A stretch of 64,000 nucleotides of DNA from Maritalea myrionectae DSM 19524. GTDB lineage: Bacteria; Pseudomonadota; Alphaproteobacteria; Rhizobiales; Devosiaceae. Position 1 is the stretch's first letter. Every line of letters begins with the position of its first letter. Where the stretch lies: positions 124,001 through 188,000 of the forward strand of contig NZ_AUHV01000005.1 of assembly GCF_000423365.1 (NCBI RefSeq). The letters are read 5' to 3'. Both the position numbers and the translations under genes were made by a program. Below, in pieces: positions 43,283-53,867 of this stretch. The notes beneath the pieces are model-generated. The model saw nothing but the letters and a program-made list of their open reading frames with translations, did not search any database and was not told the origin of the DNA.

Positions 43283-45241
43283 ATGGGCGATCACGACATC
43301 AGCGATAGCCAAGCCGTTGAATTATTGATGCAAATTGAAGCTGGCCTTGATAATATTGATCAGGGCATTTCTGTATTTGATCAGAATTTGGAGCTGGTTT
43401 TTGCCAATAAAAGACTGGGTGAATTGCTGGATGTGCCGGAACGGCTTTTGAACCGTGGCACCAAATTTGAAACCCTGATCCGCTACAATTCTGAGCATGG
43501 CGAATATGGCCCCGGCGATGTGGAGGAACAGGTGGCGGAGCGGGTGCGCGTGGCGCGGGAATTTCGTGCCCACACCGTGGAGCGGGTGCGGCCGAATGGG
43601 CGGGTGATCCGTGTTTCCGGCGCGCCTTTGGCCATGGGCGGCTTTGCCACCATTTACACCGACATCACCCAGCAAAGGCGCTATGAAATTGAGCTGGAAA
43701 AACGAATCAATGCGCAAACGCGCGATTTGCGCCGGTCGGAAGAACGGCTGCGCCTGATCGCAAATGAAGTGCCTGCGGGCATCGCTTATCTCGATCAAGA
43801 CGAGGTGTTCCAGTTCGTCAATCGCCGGTTTGCCCAAAGCTATGGCCAATCGGTGGACGACATTGTGGGGCATAAAAGCCAGGAGATTTTATCGCCGCAT
43901 ATGCATGAAGATTCGGCTCCCTATTTTGCCCGCGCCAAGGCGGGGGAAGCGGTGGAGTTTGATCTTGAATTTGACCATGAAGATGGGCGGAAGCTGGAAA
44001 TTCGTGTGTTTTTGCGACCCGATTTACGCACCGATCAAACCGTGCGTGGCTTTTATGTGCTGTCGATCAATTTCACCCGCCATCGGCAAGCGGCAGCGGC
44101 GCTATCGCAGGCGCAAAAAATGGAAGCGATTGGACGATTGTCCGCCGGGATTTCTCACGATTTCAACAATTTGCTGACGGTGATTTTGGGCAATTTGCGG
44201 CCTTTGGCCGAGCAGATGGACGATAAACATTTGCGCGACGAAATGGTGGCCCCGTCCCTACGCGCGGCAAAGCGCGGCGCGGAGCTGACCCGACAATTGC
44301 TGGCCGTTGCGCGGCGACAACCGCTGGACCCAAAGGTCGTGAATTTGAACGAAGCGGTGCAAGAGGTGGCCAATTTGCTCAAGCCTTCCCTGCCCGCCAC
44401 CACGCAATTGCGGCTGGAGCTGCCCGATCAAAAATTGTGGGCCAAGGTGGACCCCGGTGCCCTGGAGAACGCCCTGCTGAATCTGGCGCTGAACGCGCAG
44501 GCCGCGATTGAAGATAGTGCCCGCAAAGAAAATGGGTTGATTGAATTACGGCTGGAGACCGATCAAGATCAGCGCATTAAAATTCAGTGTCGCGATAATG
44601 GCACGGGCATGAGCCAAGAGGTGCAGAAGCAGATTTTTGATCCGTTCTTTTCCACCAAGGTGCACTCAGGCGGCACCGGGCTAGGACTTTCTATGGCGCA
44701 AAGTTTTGCCCAGATGTCGGACGGGGACATTGCCGTGAACAGCGCCATGGATTTGGGGACCGAATTTGAAATTGTGATCCCCTCGGTTGAGCCCCCCACC
44801 CAAGCAGAAGCAGCGATGGATGTGCCCAACCTGCCGCATAAGCAAGGGGCGCTGGCGCTATTGGTGGACGACCAGGAAGAAGTGCGCGCGGTGTTGCGAC
44901 GTGAATTGGTGGGGCTTGGCTATGCAGTGTTAGAAGCGGAAAACGCGGCTGAGGCCATGGAGCTGATGGATGAGGTGAGCGGGATAGAATTGGTGCTTTC
45001 TGACATTGCGATGCCCGGCGGCATGAGCGGCATGGAGCTGGGGCACCATGTGCGGGCCAATTTCGGGCATATTGGGCTGATCCTGATGACAGGGCACGCC
45101 AATCTGGCCAAAAGCGACTTTGACCAAGGTCTAAACTGCCCCATATTGCGCAAACCGTTTGAGCACAATAGTCTCGCCCGCGCGATCCTCGCCGCTGAGG
45201 CACAGGCATCGCCGGCACGGGAGGAGCAAAGCGCCATATGA
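43283..45241 (+). CDS. Hybrid PAS histidine kinase with receiver domain
   Basis: A 652-residue cytoplasmic sensor kinase without membrane segments. The order is PAS-7 domain (about 5-120, GLDNIDQGISVFDQN), a second PAS (about 155-270), a HisKA dimer domain with phosphorylatable His292 in AGISHDFNN, HATPase (N-box NALLNLALNAQAA, G1 DNGTGM, GGTGLGLS) and a C-terminal receiver with phosphoacceptor Asp574 in LSDIAMPGG. The ATG at 43283 follows GGAGGA. An upstream start at 43148 would add 45 residues without domain likeness. It overlaps the response regulator by 4 bases and is divergent from the Liv/ligase operon, which it likely controls. Confidence 0.9.
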   Translation: MGDHDISDSQAVELLMQIEAGLDNIDQGISVFDQNLELVFANKRLGELLDVPERLLNRGTKFETLIRYNSEHGEYGPGDVEEQVAERVRVAREFRAHTVERVRPNGRVIRVSGAPLAMGGFATIYTDITQQRRYEIELEKRINAQTRDLRRSEERLRLIANEVPAGIAYLDQDEVFQFVNRRFAQSYGQSVDDIVGHKSQEILSPHMHEDSAPYFARAKAGEAVEFDLEFDHEDGRKLEIRVFLRPDLRTDQTVRGFYVLSINFTRHRQAAAALSQAQKMEAIGRLSAGISHDFNNLLTVILGNLRPLAEQMDDKHLRDEMVAPSLRAAKRGAELTRQLLAVARRQPLDPKVVNLNEAVQEVANLLKPSLPATTQLRLELPDQKLWAKVDPGALENALLNLALNAQAAIEDSARKENGLIELRLETDQDQRIKIQCRDNGTGMSQEVQKQIFDPFFSTKVHSGGTGLGLSMAQSFAQMSDGDIAVNSAMDLGTEFEIVIPSVEPPTQAEAAMDVPNLPHKQGALALLVDDQEEVRAVLRRELVGLGYAVLEAENAAEAMELMDEVSGIELVLSDIAMPGGMSGMELGHHVRANFGHIGLILMTGHANLAKSDFDQGLNCPILRKPFEHNSLARAILAAEAQASPAREEQSAI

Positions 45242-45957
45242 ATCAGAAGCTGATTTATATCTTAGAGGATGATGCAGATGTGCGTGCGCTATATGCCCGC
45301 GAGCTGACGGCGCAAAAATTTGCCGTGCGAGCTTTTGACACAATCAAAAGTTTTGACGCGGCGCTGCTGGAGCAAACACCGGACCTGTGCATTTTGGACC
45401 TGTCGCTGCCCGATGGCGACGCGCTGATGTTGCTGCGCGATACGGTGGGGCAATTGAACATCCCCACCATTGTGGTGAGCGGGCGCGGCGCGTTGGGCGA
45501 CCGGGTATTGGGCCTCGATTTTGGCGCCGATGATTATCTGGTGAAACCCGTCAATACGATTGAGTTGGCCGCCCGCGCCCGCAGCCTGTTGCGGCGGGTG
45601 GAAAAGGCGCAACCCCGCGCCAATGCGAGCCTTGGCGACAAGCTGAAGTTTGGTGATTGGCAGGTGGATTTTTCCACCTTTGAGCTCAGCTATAAGGACG
45701 GCAGCTCCGAGATTTTAAGCGCCGCCGATGCCCGGCTCTTGAAGGCCTTTTTGGGCATGCCGGGCAAAGTGTTGTCGCGCGAACAATTGATGGATCTTTA
45801 CGATCAGGATGGGGATGGCAGTTTTGACCGCTCCATCGACGCACAGGTCTCGCGCCTCAGGAAAAAGCTGAAAGATACGGCCAAAAACCCCAAGCTGATC
45901 CGCACCGTCTATGGCGCGGGCTATATGTTTACCCCGCAGGTGGAGCCGGTTGCCTAA
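45238..45957 (+). CDS. OmpR-family response regulator
   Basis: A 239-residue two-domain regulator. The receiver domain (1-118) has acidic pocket ILEDDAD, phosphoacceptor Asp54 in LCILDLSLPDG and the conserved Lys103. The C-terminal winged helix (about 140-233, ending LIRTVYGAGYMF) binds DNA. Its start overlaps the kinase stop (ATGA), making it the cognate partner. The 3' end overlaps that of the convergent hydrolase gene by 4 bases. Confidence 0.92.
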   Translation: MNQKLIYILEDDADVRALYARELTAQKFAVRAFDTIKSFDAALLEQTPDLCILDLSLPDGDALMLLRDTVGQLNIPTIVVSGRGALGDRVLGLDFGADDYLVKPVNTIELAARARSLLRRVEKAQPRANASLGDKLKFGDWQVDFSTFELSYKDGSSEILSAADARLLKAFLGMPGKVLSREQLMDLYDQDGDGSFDRSIDAQVSRLRKKLKDTAKNPKLIRTVYGAGYMFTPQVEPVA

Positions 45958-47471
45958 GACGTGCTGGCGGACAGATTGTCCGCTCGATATTCCACTTCGG
46001 GAAATTGCTTTGCCGGCGCGTCCAGCATCGGAACCTGAACGCCCTTCAGATGCTTGTCGAAGAATGAGTTCACATAAAGGTTTTCAATCTCGGTTTTGCG
46101 CGCGTGCGGCATTTCGCCGAAATAGCCAACAGCCTGAAAGACATTCGAGGCAATCGCTAAATCGGTGAAGCTCGCATGGGCTGTGTCTTGCAATCGAGCG
46201 GAATAGACTGGTGCTTTTGATTTATCATGCAAAATGTCGGTCAGTTTATTTTCGATGTGAGTGATGAACATAAAGGGCTTTTCCAGCGCCGGGGCCACCA
46301 GGCTGGCGAAAATCATGCCGTCGATATTGATGCCTGCTGCACATCTTTCGTCGACCAGACAAGTTTGAAGGCTGGCATAGCCGCCGGAAGAAAAGCCAAA
46401 TACGCCAATATTTTGCAGGTCCAGTCGATTCTCAAACGGGTCACCTGCCTGCTTGTTCAGCGCTTCAACTTTATCCAGCACTAGCATCTGGTCCGCCGCC
46501 AGCCGGTCAACTTCCTCTTGCTCCAGCGCCACCATTCCGGGGGCAATTTGGGGGATTTGTTCGATGGCATCTAACTGTTTTTTCCGATCATCGCCTTCAT
46601 ATAAATAATGATTGAGTTTGGCCACTTCGGGGATGCTTTCAAACTGACCCATCGGGTCCTCGCCCATGCCATCGGCATATTCCTTGAAGGTGGCGATACG
46701 ACCGTCGGGCAAGAAGGTGGCGAGGCTGGTATAAGGGTGATTGATCGAAAAGATCACATAGCCTTGGCTGGCCAATTCTTCCATCATGATCGTGCTTTGC
46801 TCGGCCATCAGGCCAGAACCATGGCTAAAGATCAGCACAGGTAGTTTTTCATCGCCCGGCTTTAGCTTTGCACCAGACATCGCGTTGGTTTTGACCTGAT
46901 CCAGGTGCGCGAGAAGAAATGGGGGCAAGGGCAAATTCAATCCCTTGATCATTTCCGCGCTCATCACATCCGACTGTTGCCAATAGGGTTTGCGGGGCGC
47001 AGCCGGGTCGGGCACAGCGGGATACCAGACTTTTACCATCAGTTCGCGCACATCGTTTGGATCAGCGGTCATATCTTCCGCTCGATCTTTATCCGCGACG
47101 TAAAATTCGCGATAGCCGATGGCATTTGGACCACTGGGCGCAGGCAGCTCAAACATGGGGAACGCCCAGTTGGCCAAAAGGGTCAACCCGATGCCTAGGG
47201 GTGCTAGAATATAGGCCATTCGGCGTAGAATTGTCTGCATAAAGTCCGGCGCGAATTTTGAGCCGAGCGCCCAGAGCGCCGCCAGGACGACAGCGACATA
47301 TACTGGCATAAATTGCCATCGCGCCGCGCCAAGTCCCCAATGCAAAAGAACAACCAGATTCGCCGCTAAAATAAGGCCATAGACCAGATTAGTGGGCATG
47401 GAATTGCGCCATATAAGCGCGCCCAATGCCAAAACTGAAAACAGAATTATAGTAATTTCTAAAATAAACAC
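45954..47471 (-). CDS. Membrane-anchored alpha/beta hydrolase, PAF-acetylhydrolase-like
   Basis: A 505-residue protein. Three or four hydrophobic helices (residues 1-105) anchor an outer alpha/beta-hydrolase domain that begins near residue 150. The nucleophile elbow is FGFSSGG (GxSxG), and an oxyanion segment FSHGSGLMAEQ lies earlier. The layout and motif wording (HGSGL, INHPYTS, GFSSGGYA) resemble platelet-activating-factor acetylhydrolase isoform II relatives. It could be an esterase on lipids or dienelactone-type esters. The start is the GTG at 47471 with GGGGAGA upstream. No ATG is placed better. It is convergent with the response regulator. Confidence 0.75.
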   Translation of the reverse strand: MFILEITIILFSVLALGALIWRNSMPTNLVYGLILAANLVVLLHWGLGAARWQFMPVYVAVVLAALWALGSKFAPDFMQTILRRMAYILAPLGIGLTLLANWAFPMFELPAPSGPNAIGYREFYVADKDRAEDMTADPNDVRELMVKVWYPAVPDPAAPRKPYWQQSDVMSAEMIKGLNLPLPPFLLAHLDQVKTNAMSGAKLKPGDEKLPVLIFSHGSGLMAEQSTIMMEELASQGYVIFSINHPYTSLATFLPDGRIATFKEYADGMGEDPMGQFESIPEVAKLNHYLYEGDDRKKQLDAIEQIPQIAPGMVALEQEEVDRLAADQMLVLDKVEALNKQAGDPFENRLDLQNIGVFGFSSGGYASLQTCLVDERCAAGINIDGMIFASLVAPALEKPFMFITHIENKLTDILHDKSKAPVYSARLQDTAHASFTDLAIASNVFQAVGYFGEMPHARKTEIENLYVNSFFDKHLKGVQVPMLDAPAKQFPEVEYRADNLSASTS

Positions 47472-47579
47472 GGGAGTCTCCCCACAAATCAAATGTAAAT
47501 CGTGGGCAGGCGCCCACAGCAATTAAACGTGGTTTGTTAAATGGGGGAGCGCCGCAACATTACAAGAGCGGCGAGGCAA

Positions 47580-48044
47580 CTATGTGAGGTTGGGCAAGCG
47601 ATCACGTTTGATGATGCGGCGAAGGGCGAAGCGGGAGCGGATGGAGCGGATGCCGGGGACGCGGGTGAGTTTTTCCTGCAAAAACCGTTCATAGGAGCCC
47701 AGATCTGCGGCAACCACACGCATCAAAAAATCCTGACTGCCGGTCATGATGAAACATTCCATGATCTCATCAAAAGTCTGCACTTCTTTTTCAAAAAGCT
47801 GCAGCGCTTCGGCGCGTTGATTGTCGAGCTCGACCGAAACGAAAATGGAGATGGGCAGACCCAGCATTTCCTGATTGACCGACGCCGTGTACCCAGTAAT
47901 CACGCCCCGATCTTCCAGCGATACCACCCGGCGCGCGCAAGGGGTTGGCGACAGGCCGACCTTTTCCGCCAGCTCATTGGTGCGCATGCGCCCTTCTTCC
48001 TGCAAAATGGCAACAATCTTACGATCAATAGCGTCGAGCTTCAT
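47580..48044 (-). CDS. Lrp/AsnC-family regulator, likely of the bkd operon
   Basis: A 154-residue AsnC-type regulator with an N-terminal helix-turn-helix (TNELAEKVGLSPTPCARRV, about 22-40) and a C-terminal RAM/ligand-sensing domain (about 70-145). It is transcribed divergently from bkdA1 across 230 bases, exactly as BkdR is placed in several proteobacteria, where it activates the branched-chain ketoacid dehydrogenase genes in response to branched-chain amino acids. The effector is inferred. Confidence 0.9.
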   Translation of the reverse strand: MKLDAIDRKIVAILQEEGRMRTNELAEKVGLSPTPCARRVVSLEDRGVITGYTASVNQEMLGLPISIFVSVELDNQRAEALQLFEKEVQTFDEIMECFIMTGSQDFLMRVVAADLGSYERFLQEKLTRVPGIRSIRSRFALRRIIKRDRLPNLT

Positions 48045-48247
48045 TTTTTCTCCAAAATCGACATCTATATTGAGATTAATCGCTAATGAGCGTATAGTTC
48101 AAGCTGTATTTTAGTGAGAAACTGCGCAAAGCTTGTGCCAATATATGCATAATTGGGGGGAGCTAGGGTTTAAAATAAAGTCAGCATAACTGACCAATCT
48201 CCCCAAACCATACAGTACCGCGTTCGGTCATATTGCGCGCGATGCCA

Positions 48248-49538
<1,291 letters not shown>

Positions 49539-49541
49539 ACC

Positions 49542-50558
49542 ATGGCACGCATGACGATGATTGAAGCCATCCGCGATGCGATGGATGTGAAAATGGGCAT
49601 GGACGAAGATGTGGTCGTGTTCGGTGAAGATGTGGGCTATTTCGGCGGCGTGTTCCGCTGCACCCAGGGCCTGCAGGAAAAATATGGCAGGCATCGCTGC
49701 TTTGATGCGCCGATCAATGAAAGCGCCATTGTGGGCGCGGGCATTGGCATGGCGACATATGGCAAGCGACCCTGCATTGAAATTCAGTTCGCGGACTATG
49801 TGCTGCCCGCCTATGACCAGATTGTTTCGGAAGCGGCGCGTATTCGACACCGCTCCAACGGGCAGTTCACCGCACCGATTGTGATCCGCATGCCCACGGG
49901 CGGCGGTATTTTTGGCGGGCAAACCCACTCGCAAAGCCCTGAAGCGATTTTCACCCATGTGAGCGGGTTGAAAACCCTGATCCCGTCCAACCCGTATGAC
50001 GCCAAAGGCATGTTGATCGCGGCGATTGAAGATGATGATCCGGTGATCTTTTTGGAGCCGAAGCGGCTTTATAATGGCCCCTTCGATGGTCACCATGAGA
50101 ATGCGGTGACCTCTTGGGCCAAGCACGAAAAGGGCGAGGTGCCAGAAGGCCATTACACGGTGCCGATTGGCAAAGCCAATGTGGTGGAGACGGGCATGGA
50201 TGTGACCATTCTGGCCTATGGCACCATGGTTTATGTGGCGCAGGCCGCGGCGCGGGAAAACAATATTGATGCGGAAATCATCGATCTACGTTCGCTGTTG
50301 CCGCTGGATTTGGACACGATTGTCAACTCCGTGCAAAAAACCGGCCGCTGCGTGGTGTTGCATGAGGCGACGTTGACCTCCGGCTTTGGCGCTGAATTGA
50401 CCGCACTGGTGCAGCAGCACTGTTTCAAACATTTGGAAGCGCCGGTGCTGCGGGTTGCGGGGTGGGATACACCTTATCCGCACGCGCAGGAATGGCACTA
50501 TTTCCCCGGTCCTAAACGAGTTGGCAAGGCGCTGAAACGCGTTGTGGAGGCACAATAA
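49542..50558 (+). CDS. bkdA2: 2-oxoisovalerate dehydrogenase E1 beta subunit
   Basis: A 338-residue beta subunit that completes the E1 heterotetramer. VFGEDVGYFGGVFRCTQGL (about 24-42), FDAPINESAIVGAGIGMA and EIQFADYVLPAYDQI are the conserved segments around the cofactor, and the C-terminal transketolase domain ends with APVLRVAGWDTPYP. Its stop overlaps the start of bkdB by one base, so the E1-E2 genes are tightly coupled. Confidence 0.95.
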   Translation: MARMTMIEAIRDAMDVKMGMDEDVVVFGEDVGYFGGVFRCTQGLQEKYGRHRCFDAPINESAIVGAGIGMATYGKRPCIEIQFADYVLPAYDQIVSEAARIRHRSNGQFTAPIVIRMPTGGGIFGGQTHSQSPEAIFTHVSGLKTLIPSNPYDAKGMLIAAIEDDDPVIFLEPKRLYNGPFDGHHENAVTSWAKHEKGEVPEGHYTVPIGKANVVETGMDVTILAYGTMVYVAQAAARENNIDAEIIDLRSLLPLDLDTIVNSVQKTGRCVVLHEATLTSGFGAELTALVQQHCFKHLEAPVLRVAGWDTPYPHAQEWHYFPGPKRVGKALKRVVEAQ

Positions 50559-52186
50559 TGGGTACGCATATTATCAAACTGCCCGATGTGGGCGAAGGCG
50601 TGGCCGAAGCTGAATTGGTGGAATGGCACGTTAAAATTGGCGATGTGGTCAAGGAAGACGAGGTGATCGGCGCGGTGATGACTGACAAGGCCACCGTGGA
50701 AATCCCCTCTCCCGTGCAAGGCGAGATCACCTGGCTGGGTGCGGAAGTTGGTGATACGGTCTCTGTAGGGTCGGAGATTGTGAAACTGGCCACCCTTGGT
50801 GACGAAGATGACACCAGCGACGCCAAGATTGATCCAACCGAGGACGCGGCGGAAAAGCCTGCTGAAACTGAGGCCGCCACCGCACCGTCAGACGATTTTG
50901 GAAAAGGCAGCGGCAAAGGCAGCTATGTGATCAAACTGCCGGATGTCGGTGAAGGTGTGGCTGAAGCTGAACTCGTCGAGTGGAATGTCAAAATCGGCGA
51001 CATGGTCGCTGAGGATGAGGTGCTGGGCGCGGTGATGACCGACAAAGCCACGGTTGAAATTCCCTCACCGGTTCAAGGCGAAATCACCTGGTTGGGCGCG
51101 GAAGTTGGCGACACGGTGTCGGTTGGGTCCGAGATTGTAAAGCTGGCCACATTGCACGGCGAAAGCGGTGCGCATGATGCCGACATTCATGTGATTGAAA
51201 AAGACGACACGCCAGAGGCAAAGCCGGGCGCTATGCCCGCCGCGACACCCGAAGCGGACAGCAAGGCCGAAGTTTTGCCGCCGCGCACGTCTGGCGAAAA
51301 AGTGTTGGCGGCCCCGGCCGTGCGCAATCGTGCCAAATTCCTCAATCTGGATTTGAGCCAATTTACTGGTACTGGCCCGGAAGGCAGCATCAGCCATGAA
51401 GATCTGGACCGCTATTTGCTGAGCCAGCAGGCAAAAGGCGGCGGCGCTGCCGCATCAACGCCTGCTGCGCCCTATGCGGGCACCGGCAATGAACCCACAA
51501 AGGATGTAAAAGTGGTGGGCCTGCGTCGCCTGATTGCGGAAAAGATGAGCGTGGCCAATGCCCGCATTCCGCACATCACCTATGTGGAAGAAATTGATGT
51601 CACAGAGCTGGAAGGCTTGCGCCAAAGCCTGAATGCACAAAAGGAAGAGGATCAGACCAAGCTGAGCCTGTTGCCGTTTTTGATGAAGAGCATGGTGACA
51701 GCCCTTTCTGAGCAGCCCGGTATCAATGCCCACTTTGACGATGACAAGGGCGTGGTGCATCAGTTCGAACATGTGCATATGGGCATCGCGGCACAGACCA
51801 ATAATGGCTTGATGGTGCCAGTGGTGAAAAATGCGCAAAATCACGGCCTCTGGTCGAGCGCTAAAGAAATCGCGCGCTTGGCACAGGCGGCCAAGGATGG
51901 CAGCGCCAAGCGCGAGGAGCTGACCGGTTCGACGATCACGATCACTTCGCTCGGCGCCTTGGGTGGCGTGGTGAACACGCCTGTCATCAACCACCCAGAA
52001 GTGGCAATTGTGGGCGTCAATAAAATGATGACCATGCCAAAATGGGATGGCGAAAAGTTCGTGCCGCGCAAGATCATGAATCTGTCGTCAAGCTTCGATC
52101 ACCGTGTGGTGGATGGGTATGACGCTGCAGTGTTCATCCAGCGGGTGAAATCACTATTGGAAAAGCCATTGATGATCTTTTCTTGA
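50558..52186 (+). CDS. bkdB: Branched-chain 2-oxoacid dehydrogenase E2 with two lipoyl domains
   Basis: A 542-residue dihydrolipoamide acyltransferase. Two nearly identical lipoyl domains lie at residues 2-80 and 121-199, with lipoylated Lys44 and Lys163 in MTDKATVEI. An E3-binding domain follows (about 245-285, LAAPAVRNRAKFLNLDLSQF), then the catalytic domain (about 310-542) with SFDHRVVDGYDAA. Most branched-chain E2s have one lipoyl domain, so the pair is notable. No E3 (lpd) gene follows. A terminator closes the unit. Confidence 0.95.
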   Translation: MGTHIIKLPDVGEGVAEAELVEWHVKIGDVVKEDEVIGAVMTDKATVEIPSPVQGEITWLGAEVGDTVSVGSEIVKLATLGDEDDTSDAKIDPTEDAAEKPAETEAATAPSDDFGKGSGKGSYVIKLPDVGEGVAEAELVEWNVKIGDMVAEDEVLGAVMTDKATVEIPSPVQGEITWLGAEVGDTVSVGSEIVKLATLHGESGAHDADIHVIEKDDTPEAKPGAMPAATPEADSKAEVLPPRTSGEKVLAAPAVRNRAKFLNLDLSQFTGTGPEGSISHEDLDRYLLSQQAKGGGAAASTPAAPYAGTGNEPTKDVKVVGLRRLIAEKMSVANARIPHITYVEEIDVTELEGLRQSLNAQKEEDQTKLSLLPFLMKSMVTALSEQPGINAHFDDDKGVVHQFEHVHMGIAAQTNNGLMVPVVKNAQNHGLWSSAKEIARLAQAAKDGSAKREELTGSTITITSLGALGGVVNTPVINHPEVAIVGVNKMMTMPKWDGEKFVPRKIMNLSSSFDHRVVDGYDAAVFIQRVKSLLEKPLMIFS

Positions 52187-52212
52187 GGCAACTAAGCCGT
52201 TGAGTTTAAAAG

Positions 52213-52240
52213 AAGGCCGCCCATGAGGCGGCCTTTCTAT
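52213..52240 (+). terminator. Intrinsic terminator after bkdB
   Basis: Arms AAGGCCGCC (52213-52221) and GGCGGCCTT (52227-52235) with a CATGA loop, followed by TCTATTT. It separates the bkd operon from the chemoreceptor-like gene. Confidence 0.85.
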
Positions 52241-52319
52241 TTAAGATTAATTAACGTAAACGTTTCGTTACCACTCTTGCATTACACTGACGCGTGCATG
52301 TGCGGGGGAGAAAGCCTTT

Positions 52320-53750
52320 ATGGTGAGCGCGACAGCAAAAATGAACTCGAACCGAGTCGACGACCAGACCATGGCGGATATTGGCCATCGGGTTGAACGG
52401 CTGGGCATTGAGATTGCCGATGTCAACGGTGTGGCCAGCGAGTTGGCCGCCCTTGGTGTGCAGCAAGCGCAGAATATCAGCACGGTTGCCCGCACGTCAA
52501 ATCAGGTGCTGTCGACCAGCACCAAGATGGCCAATTCGATGGCCGAAGCGGCACAATCTGCTGAGCAGGCACAAGAGATACTCACCGCGAACACCGCCCA
52601 AATTCAAAATACGATCACGAAAAATAGTGATCGGATGCAGGAACTGAGTGCCAATAGCCTCAATTTGAAGGAAAGCCTCACAAGTGTTGACGGCAATGTG
52701 CAGGAAGTGCGCGTGGCCAGCCGCGCCATTGGCCAGATCGCGCGTGAAACACAACTTTTGTCGCTTAACGCAAGCGTGGAAGCCGCGCGGGCGGGCGATG
52801 CGGGCCGCGGTTTTGCAGTGATCGCCGCTTCGGTGAAAACACTTGCCGATCAAATTCAGGGTTTTGCCGACCAGAACGCCCAGAGCCTGGAAGAGTTGGT
52901 TGGTGTGCTGAGCGGCTTGCAGGAACGCAGCCAAATCAGCGCTGAGACCGCCACCCAAGCCATTGATGAGACAGCTGCGGCGCAAGAGGCCAGCGCCCAA
53001 CTCACCAGCCTTTCGCAAAGTGTGTCGAAATTGGTGCACGATATCGATTTGTTGCGCGCTCCGGTGGAGGAGAATATTGCGGCATCCACATCGATCAATG
53101 AAGAGCTCAGTAGCCTTGATCAGAGTGTGAAACATTTTGAACGCCAATTGGAGAAGTTGCAGTCGCGTTCAGATTCCATTTTGGATATCTCCGAGGATCT
53201 GATGGTGTTTATTGCCCAATCGGGCGTGGAGACTGGCGACACCAAAATCATTCGTCTGGGCGAAAAGGCTGCCCGACGCATCGAAGCGATGATGCAGGAT
53301 GCCATTCACCAAGGGACATTGCGCCCCCGCGCTGCGTTTGATCGGCAATATAAGCAAATCCCACATACCAACCCGACGCAATATTTTACCGAATATGTGG
53401 ATTGGACTGATCGGCACTGGCAGCCCATTTTTGAAAAGGTGCAACAGGCAGATCCACGCATTGTGTTCAGCGCGGCTGTTGACGTGAATGGCTATTTGCC
53501 GACCCACAATGTGGTCTATTCGCAACCGCAGGGTGATGATCCGGAATGGAATGCGGCCAACTGCCGAAATCGGCGCATTTTTGATGATCGCACAGGTCTG
53601 GCGGCTGGACAAAACACCAAACCATTTTTGGTGCAAACCTATCGCCGGGATATGGGCAATGGCGAATTCGTGTTGATGAAAGATGCATCTGTACCGATCT
53701 ATATTGAAGGGCAACATTGGGGCGGCTTGCGGATCGGATATAAGGTTTAA
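52320..53750 (+). CDS. Soluble methyl-accepting chemotaxis-like receptor
   Basis: A 476-residue protein with no transmembrane helix. Residues about 20-290 are helical, with the MCP signalling tip ARETQLLSLNASVEAARAG (about 140-158) and GRGFAVIAASVKTLADQ, which bind CheA/CheW-type partners. A C-terminal ligand domain (about 320-476) contains AAVDVNGYLPTHN, NRRIFDDRTGLAAGQN and RRDMGNGEFVLMKDASVPI, a sensor module found in cytoplasmic receptors. The domain order (signalling first, sensing last) is inverted compared with classical receptors. No che genes are nearby. The start is preceded by GGGGGAG. Confidence 0.88.
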   Translation: MVSATAKMNSNRVDDQTMADIGHRVERLGIEIADVNGVASELAALGVQQAQNISTVARTSNQVLSTSTKMANSMAEAAQSAEQAQEILTANTAQIQNTITKNSDRMQELSANSLNLKESLTSVDGNVQEVRVASRAIGQIARETQLLSLNASVEAARAGDAGRGFAVIAASVKTLADQIQGFADQNAQSLEELVGVLSGLQERSQISAETATQAIDETAAAQEASAQLTSLSQSVSKLVHDIDLLRAPVEENIAASTSINEELSSLDQSVKHFERQLEKLQSRSDSILDISEDLMVFIAQSGVETGDTKIIRLGEKAARRIEAMMQDAIHQGTLRPRAAFDRQYKQIPHTNPTQYFTEYVDWTDRHWQPIFEKVQQADPRIVFSAAVDVNGYLPTHNVVYSQPQGDDPEWNAANCRNRRIFDDRTGLAAGQNTKPFLVQTYRRDMGNGEFVLMKDASVPIYIEGQHWGGLRIGYKV

Positions 53751-53867
53751 AACTCGAACAATCTTTTGCCATTTGGTCAAATTATCCACAATTGTTTTCA
53801 ATGCGCTTGCGCAAAAAACATGAAAACGTCATAATCTCACCCAACGAGGGAATTTGGGTGGGATCAC

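Noticed and set aside
53802-53813. Perfect palindrome TGCGCTTGCGCA as a terminator
   Set aside because: The stem is only five pairs and the following run is A, not T, on the plus strand, so it is unlikely to terminate. It may be an operator but there is no second site.
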